Of a stretch of 46,196 bases of DNA, positions 9,601 through 15,718 are shown piece by piece. Source of the DNA: Candidatus Parepulonipiscium sp. PG-Nuni2H_MBin01 (GTDB taxonomy: Bacteria > Bacillota > Clostridia > Lachnospirales > Cellulosilyticaceae); assembly GCA_001994995.1 (NCBI GenBank), contig MDJM01000047.1, positions 1 to 46,196 of the forward strand, given 5' to 3'. The notes beneath the pieces are model-generated. The model was given only the letters and a program-made list of their open reading frames with translations, was not told where the DNA came from and made no database searches. How positions within the stretch are numbered: the stretch's first letter is position 1; every line of letters starts with the position of its first letter. Made by a program: the position numbers and the translations under genes.

Positions 9601-11912
9601 AGCAGTCGCATGGAAGTGCTATTGAGATTGATAAAGCTGAAGGTTTGGAGCAAAAGGATGCTGGTGAAGTTTCGCAGACAGCAGGTTTAATAGAGCATAT
9701 TAAAGGTGAGATTGCTAAAGACAAAGGTTTGGAACAAAAAGCTGAAGGCGAAATTGCTATTGATAAAGGTTTGCAACAAAAGGCGGAAGGTGAAGCTGCT
9801 ATTGATAAAGGTGCCGATGCTACTGGACATGGTTTTGATAGTGCTACACAAGCAGGCTTGGCAGCTATTAAAGCTGGGGAGTTAGCTAAGGAAAAAGGCT
9901 TGCAAGAGAAAGCTGCTGGTGAGGCCGCTCTTGAAAAAGGCTTGCACGAGAAGGCTGCTGGCGAAGCGGCTAAAGAGGCTGGATTAAAGGCTAGTTTAGG
10001 TAGCGATGTCCACACTGTTGTTAATCACGATGATTTGACAGAAGCTGATTTAGAGGCTATTAAAGCTGGTGAGTTAGCTAAGGAAAAAGGTTTGCAGGAG
10101 AAAGCTGCTGGCGAGGCTGCTATTGAAAAAGGTCTGCAACAGAAGGCTGAAGGTGAAGCGGAGCAAGCTAAATGGTCTGCAAAAGATGAGTGGTCTGTAG
10201 CGCCTCATCAGACTGATTGGAATAATAAAGCCGATACGCACAAAACCGAGTGGCATAATAATTCGGAGCATCAAACCGATTGGAATAATAAAGCTGATAC
10301 GCATCAAACCGATTGGAATAATAAATCTGAGCATCAGACCGACTGGAACAATAAAGCTGATACGCATCAAACCGAGTGGCATAATAATTCGGAGCACCAA
10401 ACTGATTGGAACAATAAAGCTGACGCGCATCAAACTGAGTGGCATAATAATTCGGAGCACAAAACCGAGTGGAATAATAATTCAGTTGAGAATAGTGAAA
10501 CAACTTACAGCACTACTACAACTACTACCACTACTACTAACGAGCAGTTAGCTGATGCGCATAGAGATTTTTTGCATCGAAATAATATTCGTGAAAAAAT
10601 CCATGCATATAGAAATAAGCCTCAAGTATCTTTTAATACTAATCCTTTGTTACCGCAAGATGTGCTTGAAATGGTAAGTGATTTGGATGCACAATCAAAT
10701 AAAGCATCTGTAGAAAATTATATTAAGTCTATGGCTGAATCTAGTGTAATGGAGCCTAAAGAGCCGTCAGCGGAAGAGATAAATTTTATTAATGACTTCC
10801 AACAAAAGTTGCACGAGTTAAAACTATCGTTTTTAAATAATAGTGCGGTAACTGAAGCTACGGATCAGCTTACTAGACCAGCGCCTTATAATAAGTATGG
10901 CAATAAAAGTCCTATAGATCCAGCTCCTTATGCTAATAAAAGGCCTGTAGATCCAGCTCCTTATGCTAATAATAAGCCTGCGCCGCCGCCTGCTCCTTAT
11001 AATAAGCCTGTAGCGCCGGCAGCTCCTAATAATAAACCTGGGCACAATGATAAGCATGAGCATAATAAGCCTGATGCGCACAATAAGCATGAGCATAATA
11101 AACATGAGCATAATAAGCCTGAGCATAATAATAAGCCTGAGCATAATGATAAGCATGATAATAATAAGCCTGCTGAGCATAATAAACATGAGCATAATGA
11201 TAAGCATGATAATAAGCCTTCGCACAATGATAAACCTGAGCATAATAAACCTTCGCACAATGATAAACCGGAGCACAATAAACCTTCGCATAATGATAAA
11301 CCTGAGCATAATAAACCTTCGCATAATGATAAACCTGAGCATAATAAACCTTCGCACAATGATAAACCTGAGCATAATAAACCTGGGCATAGGGAAGAAC
11401 AAGTATCGAAAGATGCTACTCTTAAACAGATGCAGGATGAAGTTTTAAAGGTTAAGGAAGCTCTTGAGCATTTAAAGCAACAGAAAACTAAGACTCATGA
11501 TACAATTTTTAGAGAAGTGGAGCCTAAGTTAAGTTACATTAAGCACACTGGCGCAGATGATGAGTTTGCAAGGCTTGATGAGTTGTTTGCAAATAATATG
11601 AGAGTGGAGCCATTTGGTAATAATGCATTTCCGGTTGATTGGATTAATATATCGTTGGCTGAGCTAATATCCATTCCTCAAGTGAATTGTGATTGGGCGA
11701 CTCAGTCTAAGATTAGTCAGGCTTATCATAAGTATGGGCACTTGATTATAGGAAAAGAGCAAGAGAGCAGAAAATACTATATTGGTATTCCTGATACAGC
11801 AATGCGAAGCCGTAGAAATTCGATTGATATTGATAGAGTGATTGAGTTTGTACAGAAGCAAGGGCGCAAAGCTAGAGGGGTTGAGAATGGTTATTGGATA
11901 GCTCATTTATAA
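3630..11912 (+). CDS. Giant low-complexity multi-repeat protein (about 2760 aa), function unknown
   Basis: The start at 3630 has AAGGAGAGGG just upstream; an in-frame extension to 3543 has none. Residues 1-120 form a compact domain (KLYVDGLRDS, KLGEISIPS, DAVAIVIEG). Residues ~2625-2760 form a second one (VEPFGNNAFPVDWINIS, KYGHLIIGKEQES, ENGYWIAHL). From memory this pair occurs at the ends of much shorter clostridial proteins of unknown function; that is not verified. Between them lie Pro/Val/Glu repeats (~146-247), an Asn-Gln-Ala coiled coil (~289-344), 26-aa Lys/Asp/Tyr repeats (~514-691), LGADD repeats (~695-767), Glu-Ala-Gln-Glu repeats (~890-950), DAL-type helical repeats (~1007-1391), 12-aa His/Asp/Val repeats (~1457-1555), 14-aa EKGLQEKAAGEAA repeats (~2029-2179), 21-aa Trp repeats (~2193-2287), and His/Asn/Lys repeats (~2471-2589). 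There is no signal peptide, LPXTG or transmembrane segment, and almost no cysteine. A spore-coat or other structural role is plausible only by analogy and position. Confidence 0.85.
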   Translation: MYLNTFINLEENINGYSKTGKPVTGHITITMPGRVKLYVDGLRDSVTKNYVCYVISRVKNKAIKLGEISIPSTNKQTNWKINVKDVCGKGVDAPSIDAVAIVIEGDNSGNTDVILVGYIGDRYLITPLLEKALPKAAKPPLVLEQEKPKKVEEVQVTPVEVTPVETPAPVEVTPVEVASAPVVEEAPADVSPVEAPAPVVEEAPADVAPVEAPAPVVEEAPADVAPVETSAPVVEETPVEAAPAEVTETLTEVDPEVIEVAEELKEAHEFISEIVEELKEAEEVDKTTEINQAQATLDQATDTVNQAESMLDQASNTLDQAETTLNQAETTLNQVEATVNQAEEEEINEIIARVHNFKDNFHQQLIEKARAEAELAEKIKVEEANRAEDNNAKGAFKEKFEEVKENFKEKFEEVKSNLAHDNRTTVVEQVDKTEELDEFDASEATVIEAVSKDESKKNISGVVTDIKAKVQHVFDKFGTKMKADIEEELAELQEELQEELKEVKSEAYEDFNEIKAAVKADMEKDIQAYKADIEKEIKDYEESVKADIKHDIKDYKADVDKDFNAYKESVKADIKHDIKDYKADVDKDIEGYKESVKADIEHDIKDYKADVDKDIEGYKESTKFNIDKDINAYKADIEHDIKAYEANADKEFNAYKESTKSNIDKDIKAYEADANKEIKAYEADANKELSPSIDKALSEINKVLGADDIVEAAETILKYKFNAQPEVNDEVKIYSDQISNALEEIDKLLGADDVVDAADKILQDNISKSSQINLKLVLHVLKVIKDALEDSGFEQKGEANAGVISDIDSDVTTNANVKPGMAATADFGADEVVDATEASIQKEKNEGTNGLGHKKTEKLHTEIGEENEVEMQKELKTAQLEAKELFGDKLEAPEVEALEVQEFEAQELSAQEIEEFEAQEVQAQELEVQEFEAQELEVQEFESQELLDNEIEKLEAELEKLEEELENALLDGDVHKDKPPTMEELKFAIEEIVTASMRESRIQDADLVDGMVRHYVKDLVKEAIADMYQQTEGFSLQSQFRSYLKDALEYVYNTALEKAQSVPKAEFNSGAKNQIRKFIKDALESIYEKALVKAGINQEAIVPDAVDEAYTDFSTLALAEFDVQDLMDDALKQVYDDEENNQDDEGPDFDAADFVKNVFHDALTEIFVQSPVKREIYGFIKNALNDVRSKTDDMLSNGVSAKALKQFIEIAFEKVYDNTLITAHIIVVTGGKVEKASYDEIILAEDEVQQLFEDALDSIESNKSGRQFKALVNDALAEIFARSEVKNQVGDVLKEALKEICDKVYSLSADGVTEGSIKSFIQGTLESVYDKVLVKSGLIPGAIDKSTNAVLTQDKVQKLIEDALEEVPSPDKLPLKHWITDALKQIFNKYDDYETGAVSANTYQGGADKGQSDANDGHTEVAHTYQVTHSDNVDSDVTHSDNVAGDVTHSDTTPADDVAHDNEVTHASDVAYDNEVTHASDVAHDNEVTHSGDVAHDNEVTHSDDVAHDSDVAYSGDVAHSDNVANNNEATHSDDVANNNEATHSGDVAYDTEAAHADNISTTKSEMVTTKHIKDLIKEALAEVKAQDKKPTAPKSSAKMSISDILGMVEGIKSMLPKKPTKPDVKPPHVESPIVPEHVTEIKPVLTPQPIPRPHPRPEPESSTESSTESSTESSSIQQMKQAIEELAELFDNLNKKADANSQTETNSKTETDSITETNSGNSYNENASSSSVENLQVIEQKIEGLMQEEAGLKQEEEGDKQAEAGEVATVSGLEQSHGSVSEIDKAQDLEQTDANKVSQTAGLIEHIQGEIEKLESLTTTDNDESYTTKQNVNNDESHTTEHNDDETHTTEQDVTHNNEAHTTEHNVTHNNDESHTTEHDVTHNNDEAYNTEHDVTHNNDEAYNTEHDVTHNNDEAHNTVTHNNDESHTTVTHTTEQTVTTTTTTELEHEIEILEQQVLDLEQEEQGLEQKEEGEKQAEAGEAATVAGLEQSHGSAIEIDKAEGLEQKDAGEVSQTAGLIEHIKGEIAKDKGLEQKAEGEIAIDKGLQQKAEGEAAIDKGADATGHGFDSATQAGLAAIKAGELAKEKGLQEKAAGEAALEKGLHEKAAGEAAKEAGLKASLGSDVHTVVNHDDLTEADLEAIKAGELAKEKGLQEKAAGEAAIEKGLQQKAEGEAEQAKWSAKDEWSVAPHQTDWNNKADTHKTEWHNNSEHQTDWNNKADTHQTDWNNKSEHQTDWNNKADTHQTEWHNNSEHQTDWNNKADAHQTEWHNNSEHKTEWNNNSVENSETTYSTTTTTTTTTNEQLADAHRDFLHRNNIREKIHAYRNKPQVSFNTNPLLPQDVLEMVSDLDAQSNKASVENYIKSMAESSVMEPKEPSAEEINFINDFQQKLHELKLSFLNNSAVTEATDQLTRPAPYNKYGNKSPIDPAPYANKRPVDPAPYANNKPAPPPAPYNKPVAPAAPNNKPGHNDKHEHNKPDAHNKHEHNKHEHNKPEHNNKPEHNDKHDNNKPAEHNKHEHNDKHDNKPSHNDKPEHNKPSHNDKPEHNKPSHNDKPEHNKPSHNDKPEHNKPSHNDKPEHNKPGHREEQVSKDATLKQMQDEVLKVKEALEHLKQQKTKTHDTIFREVEPKLSYIKHTGADDEFARLDELFANNMRVEPFGNNAFPVDWINISLAELISIPQVNCDWATQSKISQAYHKYGHLIIGKEQESRKYYIGIPDTAMRSRRNSIDIDRVIEFVQKQGRKARGVENGYWIAHL
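5265..5498 (+). repeat. Tandem repeat, three 78-bp units
   Basis: Three near-identical 78-bp units begin at 5265, 5343 and 5421, each encoding 26 residues with the pattern ADIxHDIKDYKADVDKD. Degenerate copies continue to about 5700. The repeat is in phase with the reading frame, so unit loss or gain keeps the giant gene open. Confidence 0.85.
7998..8290 (+). repeat. 36-bp His/Asp/Val repeat block
   Basis: Eight or so 36-bp units encode 12 residues each of the form DVAHDNEVTHSG, with drift toward NVANNNEATHSD. One unit is half length. The pattern places one or two histidines per unit among acidic residues. Confidence 0.75.
8845..9725 (+). repeat. Duplicated segment flanking a His/Asn/Thr repeat block
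   Basis: The segment 8845-9085 (KQAEAGEVATVSGLEQSHGS ... SQTAGLIEHIQGEI) recurs at about 9478-9725 (KQAEAGEAATVAGLEQSHGS ... SQTAGLIEHIKGEI). Between the copies lies a block of THNNDE and TTEHDV units. This looks like segmental duplication followed by expansion of the intervening short repeat. Confidence 0.65.
9715..10165 (+). repeat. 42-bp repeats encoding EKGLQEKAAGEAA units
   Basis: Units of 14 residues (two heptads) rich in Ala, Gly, Glu and Lys occur in two arrays, each array preceded by AAIKAGELAKEKGL or LEAIKAGELAKEKGL. The composition recalls LEA-like or coiled-coil repeats. Confidence 0.65.
10206..10457 (+). repeat. Tandem repeat, four 63-bp Trp-containing units
   Basis: Four units begin at 10206, 10269, 10332 and 10395, each encoding 21 residues of the form HQTDWNNKADT followed by HQTEWHNNSE. 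Each half-unit carries one tryptophan. A partial fifth unit runs to 10490, then a polythreonine run. Confidence 0.85.
11217..11381 (+). repeat. Tandem repeat, five 33-bp His/Asn/Lys units
   Basis: Exactly five 33-bp units encode PSHNDKPEHNK. They are preceded by less regular HEHNK and HNDKH units from about 11040. The block is strongly basic and rich in His and Asn, which makes metal binding possible (inference). Confidence 0.88.
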
Positions 11913-11920
11913 ATTTTTGG

Positions 11921-11951
11921 AAGTAGCGGGAATACTCGCTACTTTTTTTTT
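11921..11951 (+). terminator. Terminator of the giant repeat gene
   Basis: A perfect 8-bp stem AAGTAGCG/CGCTACTT (11921-11928, 11937-11944) with an 8-nt loop ends in nine T. It lies 8 nt after the stop codon, so the giant gene is probably not co-transcribed with trmB. Confidence 0.85.
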
Positions 11952-12022
11952 GGTTAAAGTTTGAAACTGGTAGTTACGGTTATAATCTAATATAAAATAT
12001 TATTTGAGAGGACGAGGAAATT

Positions 12023-12655
12023 GTGAGACTTAGGCGTGACCCTAGAGCAACATCTTATTTAGAAAACAGTGATAAAGTTATACAAAACCCAGTTGAATAT
12101 AAAGGTAAATGGGCACAGTTATTTGGCAATAACAACTGTGTGCATGTTGAGTTTGGGAGTGGTAAAGGGGGTTTTATAACTCAGTTAGCTCATCTGAATC
12201 CAGATATTAATTATATTGCAGTGGAGAAGGCAGAAACGGTGGTGTATAAAGCGTGTAAGAGAGCTGATGATATGCCGAGTAATTTGTATTTTCTATATTT
12301 TGACGTAGCAGATTGTTTGGATATATTTGCAAATGGTGAGGTGGAAAGAATTTATTTAAATTTTTCGGACCCATGGCCTAAGGCAAGGTATGCTAAGAGA
12401 AGGTTGACATATAGGGATTTTTTGGATAAGTATAAACAAGTGTTAGTTGAGGGGGGAGAGATTCATTTTAAGACTGATAATAAGGGATTGTTTGCTTCAT
12501 CGATAGAAGAGTTTTCTATGCGCAAATGGTTGATTAAAAATGTTAGTTTAGATTTACACAATGACGAGCAGACGGGGAATATAATGACAGAGTATGAGAA
12601 TAAGTTTTCACAGTTAGGGTTTACTATTAACAGACTAGAAGCAGTTGCTCCGTAG
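12023..12655 (+). CDS. trmB: tRNA (guanine46-N7)-methyltransferase
   Basis: TrmB makes 7-methylguanosine at position 46 of tRNA variable loops using SAM. The 210-aa product has the opening RLRRDPRA, the SAM site VEFGSGKGGFI near residue 45, the family signature NFSDPWPKARYAKRRL near 115-130, FKTDNKGLF near 150, and the closing MTEYENKFSQLGFTINRLEA. The start is GTG with GAGGACGAGG upstream. The last codons (LEAVAP, stop TAG) are the first unit of a 17-bp tandem repeat that runs on into the intergenic region. Confidence 0.95.
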   Translation: MRLRRDPRATSYLENSDKVIQNPVEYKGKWAQLFGNNNCVHVEFGSGKGGFITQLAHLNPDINYIAVEKAETVVYKACKRADDMPSNLYFLYFDVADCLDIFANGEVERIYLNFSDPWPKARYAKRRLTYRDFLDKYKQVLVEGGEIHFKTDNKGLFASSIEEFSMRKWLIKNVSLDLHNDEQTGNIMTEYENKFSQLGFTINRLEAVAP

Positions 12656-12731
12656 AAGCCCCGTAGAAGCCGTTGCTCCGTAGAAGCTGTTGCTCCGTAG
12701 AAGCCGTTGCTCCGTAGAAGCCATTGCTCCA
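12636..12731 (+). repeat. 17-bp tandem repeat derived from the trmB 3' end
   Basis: Six adjacent copies of TAGAAGCCGTTGCTCCG or close variants start at 12636, 12653 (internally shortened), 12664, 12681, 12698 and 12715. The first copy is coding: it specifies the last residues of TrmB, and the TAG of the second copy is the stop codon. The direction of decay suggests replication slippage outward from the gene. Confidence 0.9.
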
Positions 12732-12787
12732 CAATCACTAATATAACCTTATAATACTAGAAAATCATGCTATAAAAAGCTGATACC

Positions 12788-12816
12788 TTGAAATGGCTGT
12801 GGAGTTATAGTATAAT
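12788..12816 (+). promoter_or_regulatory. Sigma-A promoter of trxA
   Basis: TTGAAA (12788-12793) and TATAAT (12811-12816) with a 17-nt spacer lie about 40 nt upstream of the trxA start. Confidence 0.8.
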
Positions 12817-12857
12817 TTGTTTTGGTATAGCTAAAATTTTTATAGGAGGTTAAGTTT

Positions 12858-13184
12858 ATGACTATAACATTTAATGAAGAAAATTTTGAAACTGAAGCTC
12901 TAAGTTCAGATATCCCTGTATTAGTGGATTTTTATGCGGATTGGTGTGGACCATGTAAAATGATTTCTCCAATTATTGAGGAGTTAGCGCAAGAGTATGA
13001 GGGTAGAGCTAAAATCGGTAAAGTAAATACTGATGATAATAAAAAACTTGCTACTACTTATAAGATTATGTCTATCCCAACAATTTTGTTATTTAAAAAT
13101 GGCCAAGTGGTGGATACTGTAATGGGTGCAGTTCCAAAAACTAAACTTGAAAGTAAAATTAACGCTGTGCTTGATAGTGAATAA
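12858..13184 (+). CDS. trxA: Thioredoxin
   Basis: A classic 108-aa cytosolic thioredoxin with ADWCGPCKM (redox pair near residues 31 and 34), PIIEELAQEY, the KVNTDDN segment, and the cis-proline MSIPTILLFKNG near residue 75. It reduces protein disulfides, including those of methionine sulfoxide reductases such as MsrAB encoded nearby on the other strand. The ATG follows TAGGAGG at good spacing. It has its own promoter and terminator, so it is a single-gene unit. Confidence 0.96.
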   Translation: MTITFNEENFETEALSSDIPVLVDFYADWCGPCKMISPIIEELAQEYEGRAKIGKVNTDDNKKLATTYKIMSIPTILLFKNGQVVDTVMGAVPKTKLESKINAVLDSE

Positions 13185-13190
13185 TTAGAA

Positions 13191-13218
13191 ATAGACCGAA
13201 CTATGCTCGGTCTATTTT
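13191..13218. terminator. Bidirectional terminator between trxA and the AI-2E-family gene
   Basis: A perfect 9-bp stem ATAGACCGA/TCGGTCTAT (13191-13199, 13207-13215) lies between convergent genes, with T-rich sequence leaving on both strands. Confidence 0.75.
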
Positions 13219-13225
13219 GGTGTAA

Positions 13226-14503
13226 TTATTTATTTTCTTTGTTTTCTTTGTTTGCATTAGGAGACTGCTGTTTATTGTACGGTATGTTGGGGGCGGGAAT
13301 TACGTCCGCGGCCTCCAGTTTAGGTAAATATACATGTTGCTGCTCAAGGCGTTTATCTATCCAGCGATTTGTAACGATGATTATTACTGCCGCTATAGGA
13401 CATGCGACAAACATTCCAAATGCACCAGCGATTCCTCCACCTATAGTTACACTAGATATAATCCAAAAAGGTGTGATGCCTAATGAGTCGCCTAATATTT
13501 TTGGCCCTAAATATAGCCCATCAAATTGTTGTATTACAATTATAAATACGATTAGTAACAAAGCAGGCATAATGCCTTCAAATAAAGTTATTAGCACTGC
13601 TGGGATGGCACCGATAAAAGGTCCAAAGTAAGGTATCATGTTAAATACCCCAAGTATTAGAGCTAGTAATAATGCGTATGGATTGTTCATAAGCCACAGT
13701 CCAAAGAAACATATAATACCAATTATTAATGAGTCTAGTGATTTACCTACAAAGAAACGAATCATCATATAATGAGATTCTTTACATAGGTTTAAAAACC
13801 TAACTGCCTGATCTCTCTTTAGTACTGCATAGACAAATCGGGTGCTACCATTTGCAAACGTTTCTTTTTGACCTAATACATAAAGAGCAACGATAAAAGC
13901 AATAATCGTATCAAAAAGTAAGCCAGTTAAATTCACAGTACTTGTAACTATAGTAGAAAATATAGTATTTAATGAATTTAAAATAAGATCTATAATAGAA
14001 TTAATATCTATAAAGTCAAATGCTTCGGCAACGATTTCTGTAGGAATTACTGGCAAAGTAGCGTTAACATACATTTCAGCTTCTAGTAAGAATGCTGAGA
14101 TATTGTTGATATAACGTTGTGCGTTATTCACAAAGAATGTTATATTATCCATCAGTTGAGGGATAAGAACACTTATAAACAAATAGATAGCGCCAAATAA
14201 GCATCCATATACAATGGCTATAGATTTACGCCTAATAGACCTATATTGCTTAGGTTCTGTAGGTTTAAAGTGTTTAATAAGATGCCTTTCAAAAAAGTTC
14301 ATGGATGGATTCATTAAGTATGCAATGGCAAGGCCAGCGATAAGAGCATCAAAGACACCTATAAAAGCTCCAAATCTACTGAATAGTTCTGGGAAAAACG
14401 TATCAGTAGTGGAAGAAAACCTAAATATTAGTATAGATACAGCTACAACTAGTATAGCGTACACAGAGATTTTTAGATATTTTAAATCGGCTAATTTTTT
14501 CAT
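13226..14503 (-). CDS. AI-2E family transporter (PerM/YdbI-like membrane protein)
   Basis: The 425-aa product has an N-terminal pair of hydrophobic segments, a central charged/amphipathic region (~100-190), then several transmembrane helices, as in the AI-2E transporter (formerly UPF0118) family. The family signature is visible as LGVFNMIPYFGPFIGAIPA near residue 285-300, followed by ITPFWIISSVTIGGGIAG near 350. Members are proposed exporters of small molecules or ions; the substrate here cannot be read from sequence. The ATG follows AAAGGAGGAG. It is transcribed alone, convergent with trxA. Confidence 0.88.
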   Translation of the reverse strand: MKKLADLKYLKISVYAILVVAVSILIFRFSSTTDTFFPELFSRFGAFIGVFDALIAGLAIAYLMNPSMNFFERHLIKHFKPTEPKQYRSIRRKSIAIVYGCLFGAIYLFISVLIPQLMDNITFFVNNAQRYINNISAFLLEAEMYVNATLPVIPTEIVAEAFDFIDINSIIDLILNSLNTIFSTIVTSTVNLTGLLFDTIIAFIVALYVLGQKETFANGSTRFVYAVLKRDQAVRFLNLCKESHYMMIRFFVGKSLDSLIIGIICFFGLWLMNNPYALLLALILGVFNMIPYFGPFIGAIPAVLITLFEGIMPALLLIVFIIVIQQFDGLYLGPKILGDSLGITPFWIISSVTIGGGIAGAFGMFVACPIAAVIIIVTNRWIDKRLEQQHVYLPKLEAADVIPAPNIPYNKQQSPNANKENKENK

Positions 14504-14687
14504 AACTCCTCCTTTCTTAAATACAACAGATATATAAACTTTAACTTTAGTATAACATAGTTTTTGTATAAAGGGAAGGACAAATTCAGCTTATACAAAA
14601 ATTGGTATAAACAATCATATTTCACTAATTAGAGTGTCGGCTAAAAATTAAAAAAGTATTCATTGTCTATGTATTTTTCTACACTAC

Positions 14688-14712
14688 AAAAAAACCCAGT
14701 CTAAACTGGGTT
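14688..14712 (-). terminator. Terminator of msrAB
   Basis: On the minus strand an 8-bp stem AACCCAGT/ACTGGGTT with a 4-nt loop, starting within the stop codon, ends in a T run (14688-14692 on the complement). Confidence 0.8.
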
Positions 14713-15664
14713 ATTTTACTAACGGTATATATTGTGCGTAGCCTTGTTGTTCCATTTCTTCTAACGGTATAAATTTTAGTGCAGCGCTGTTTATGCAGTA
14801 TCGCTCGCCGCCTTTATCTGTAGGACCATCTGGAAATACATGGCCTAGGTGGATGTTTGATAGAGCCGTTCTAACTTCGGTACGAATCATTCCATGAGTT
14901 GTGTCCATTACTTCTTTTATTAAGTCTTTTGATATTGGAGCAGAAAAGGCTGGCCAGCCACATCCACTATTAAATTTGTCACTTGAAACAAATAATGGTT
15001 GCCCAGAAACTATGTCAACATAAATGCCTTGACTAAATTCTTCATCATATTCATTGGTGAATGGGCGTTCAGTAGCATTAAATTGAGTTACTTCAAATTG
15101 AGTGGGTGTTAACCTTTTTTCTAGCTCTGCTGATGTGTAGTGTTTATATTTAGCATTTGGGTCAAAGGCAGATTGTGCTATTTCATAAGTTGCTGAACCT
15201 ATGTGACAATAGCCTTGAGGATTTTTTTCTAAATATTTTTGGTGATAATCTTCTGCCAAATAATACATTTGTAAAGGAAGATTTTGAATTAAAATCCTTT
15301 TTTTATATTCCAATTGTAGGTCATCTAAAGCTTTTTGGATTATAGGTTCATCAGCTGGGTCAGTGTAATATACGCCGGTTCTATATTGAGAACCTACATC
15401 ATTACCTTGCCTATTAAGAGCCGTTGGGTCTATAGCCTTAAAAAACGTTTTTAGCAAAAACGGTAGTGTTATTGCATCTTCGTCATAAAACACAGCAACC
15501 GTTTCTACAAATCCAGTAGTGTCAGTACATACTTCTTTATACGTTGGCTTAGAGTCAACATTTCCATTTGCATAGCCTACAGTAGTTTTTAGAACGCCAT
15601 AGATTTTTCGTAAAAATTTTTCAAGACCCCAAAAGCAACCGCCAGCTAGATAGATTTTTTTCAT
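14711..15664 (-). CDS. msrAB: Bifunctional peptide methionine sulfoxide reductase MsrA/MsrB
   Basis: The 317-aa product is an MsrA-MsrB fusion. MsrA (~1-155) opens with [14 protein letters not shown], giving the catalytic Cys of GCFWG, and reduces methionine-S-sulfoxide. MsrB (~175-310) shows [31 protein letters not shown] and the catalytic RYCINSAAL, and reduces the R form. The two zinc-binding CxxC pairs of many MsrBs are not present, as in other Firmicutes fusions. No signal peptide, so cytoplasmic and presumably thioredoxin-dependent. The ATG follows AGGAGG. It lies 54 nt downstream of the NADH oxidase gene, separated by a hairpin, so partial read-through and a shared oxidative-stress role are plausible. 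Confidence 0.95.
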   Translation of the reverse strand: MKKIYLAGGCFWGLEKFLRKIYGVLKTTVGYANGNVDSKPTYKEVCTDTTGFVETVAVFYDEDAITLPFLLKTFFKAIDPTALNRQGNDVGSQYRTGVYYTDPADEPIIQKALDDLQLEYKKRILIQNLPLQMYYLAEDYHQKYLEKNPQGYCHIGSATYEIAQSAFDPNAKYKHYTSAELEKRLTPTQFEVTQFNATERPFTNEYDEEFSQGIYVDIVSGQPLFVSSDKFNSGCGWPAFSAPISKDLIKEVMDTTHGMIRTEVRTALSNIHLGHVFPDGPTDKGGERYCINSAALKFIPLEEMEQQGYAQYIPLVK

Positions 15665-15675
15665 AAGATACCTCC

Positions 15676-15705
15676 TAAAAAATATGGGATTGAGAGTCTC
15701 AACCC
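15676..15705 (-). terminator. Terminator after the NADH oxidase gene
   Basis: On the minus strand a 9-bp stem with one mismatch and a 3-nt loop is followed by a run of T (positions 15676-15685 on the complement). It lies between nox and msrAB. Confidence 0.65.
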
Positions 15706-15718
15706 CACTGATTGTATT

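Noticed and set aside
10206-11381. Regular direct repeats that might be a CRISPR array
   Set aside because: The units are contiguous, without unique spacers, all in frame with one long gene. No cas genes are in the window.
12023-12655. A longer TrmB tail reading through the 17-bp repeats
   Set aside because: Each unit begins with TAG, and the first of these is in frame at 12653-12655, so translation ends there.
13203-13631. Plus-strand 142-codon frame
   Set aside because: It is antisense to the C-terminal half of the AI-2E-family gene, which has clear family motifs and a strong ribosome-binding site.
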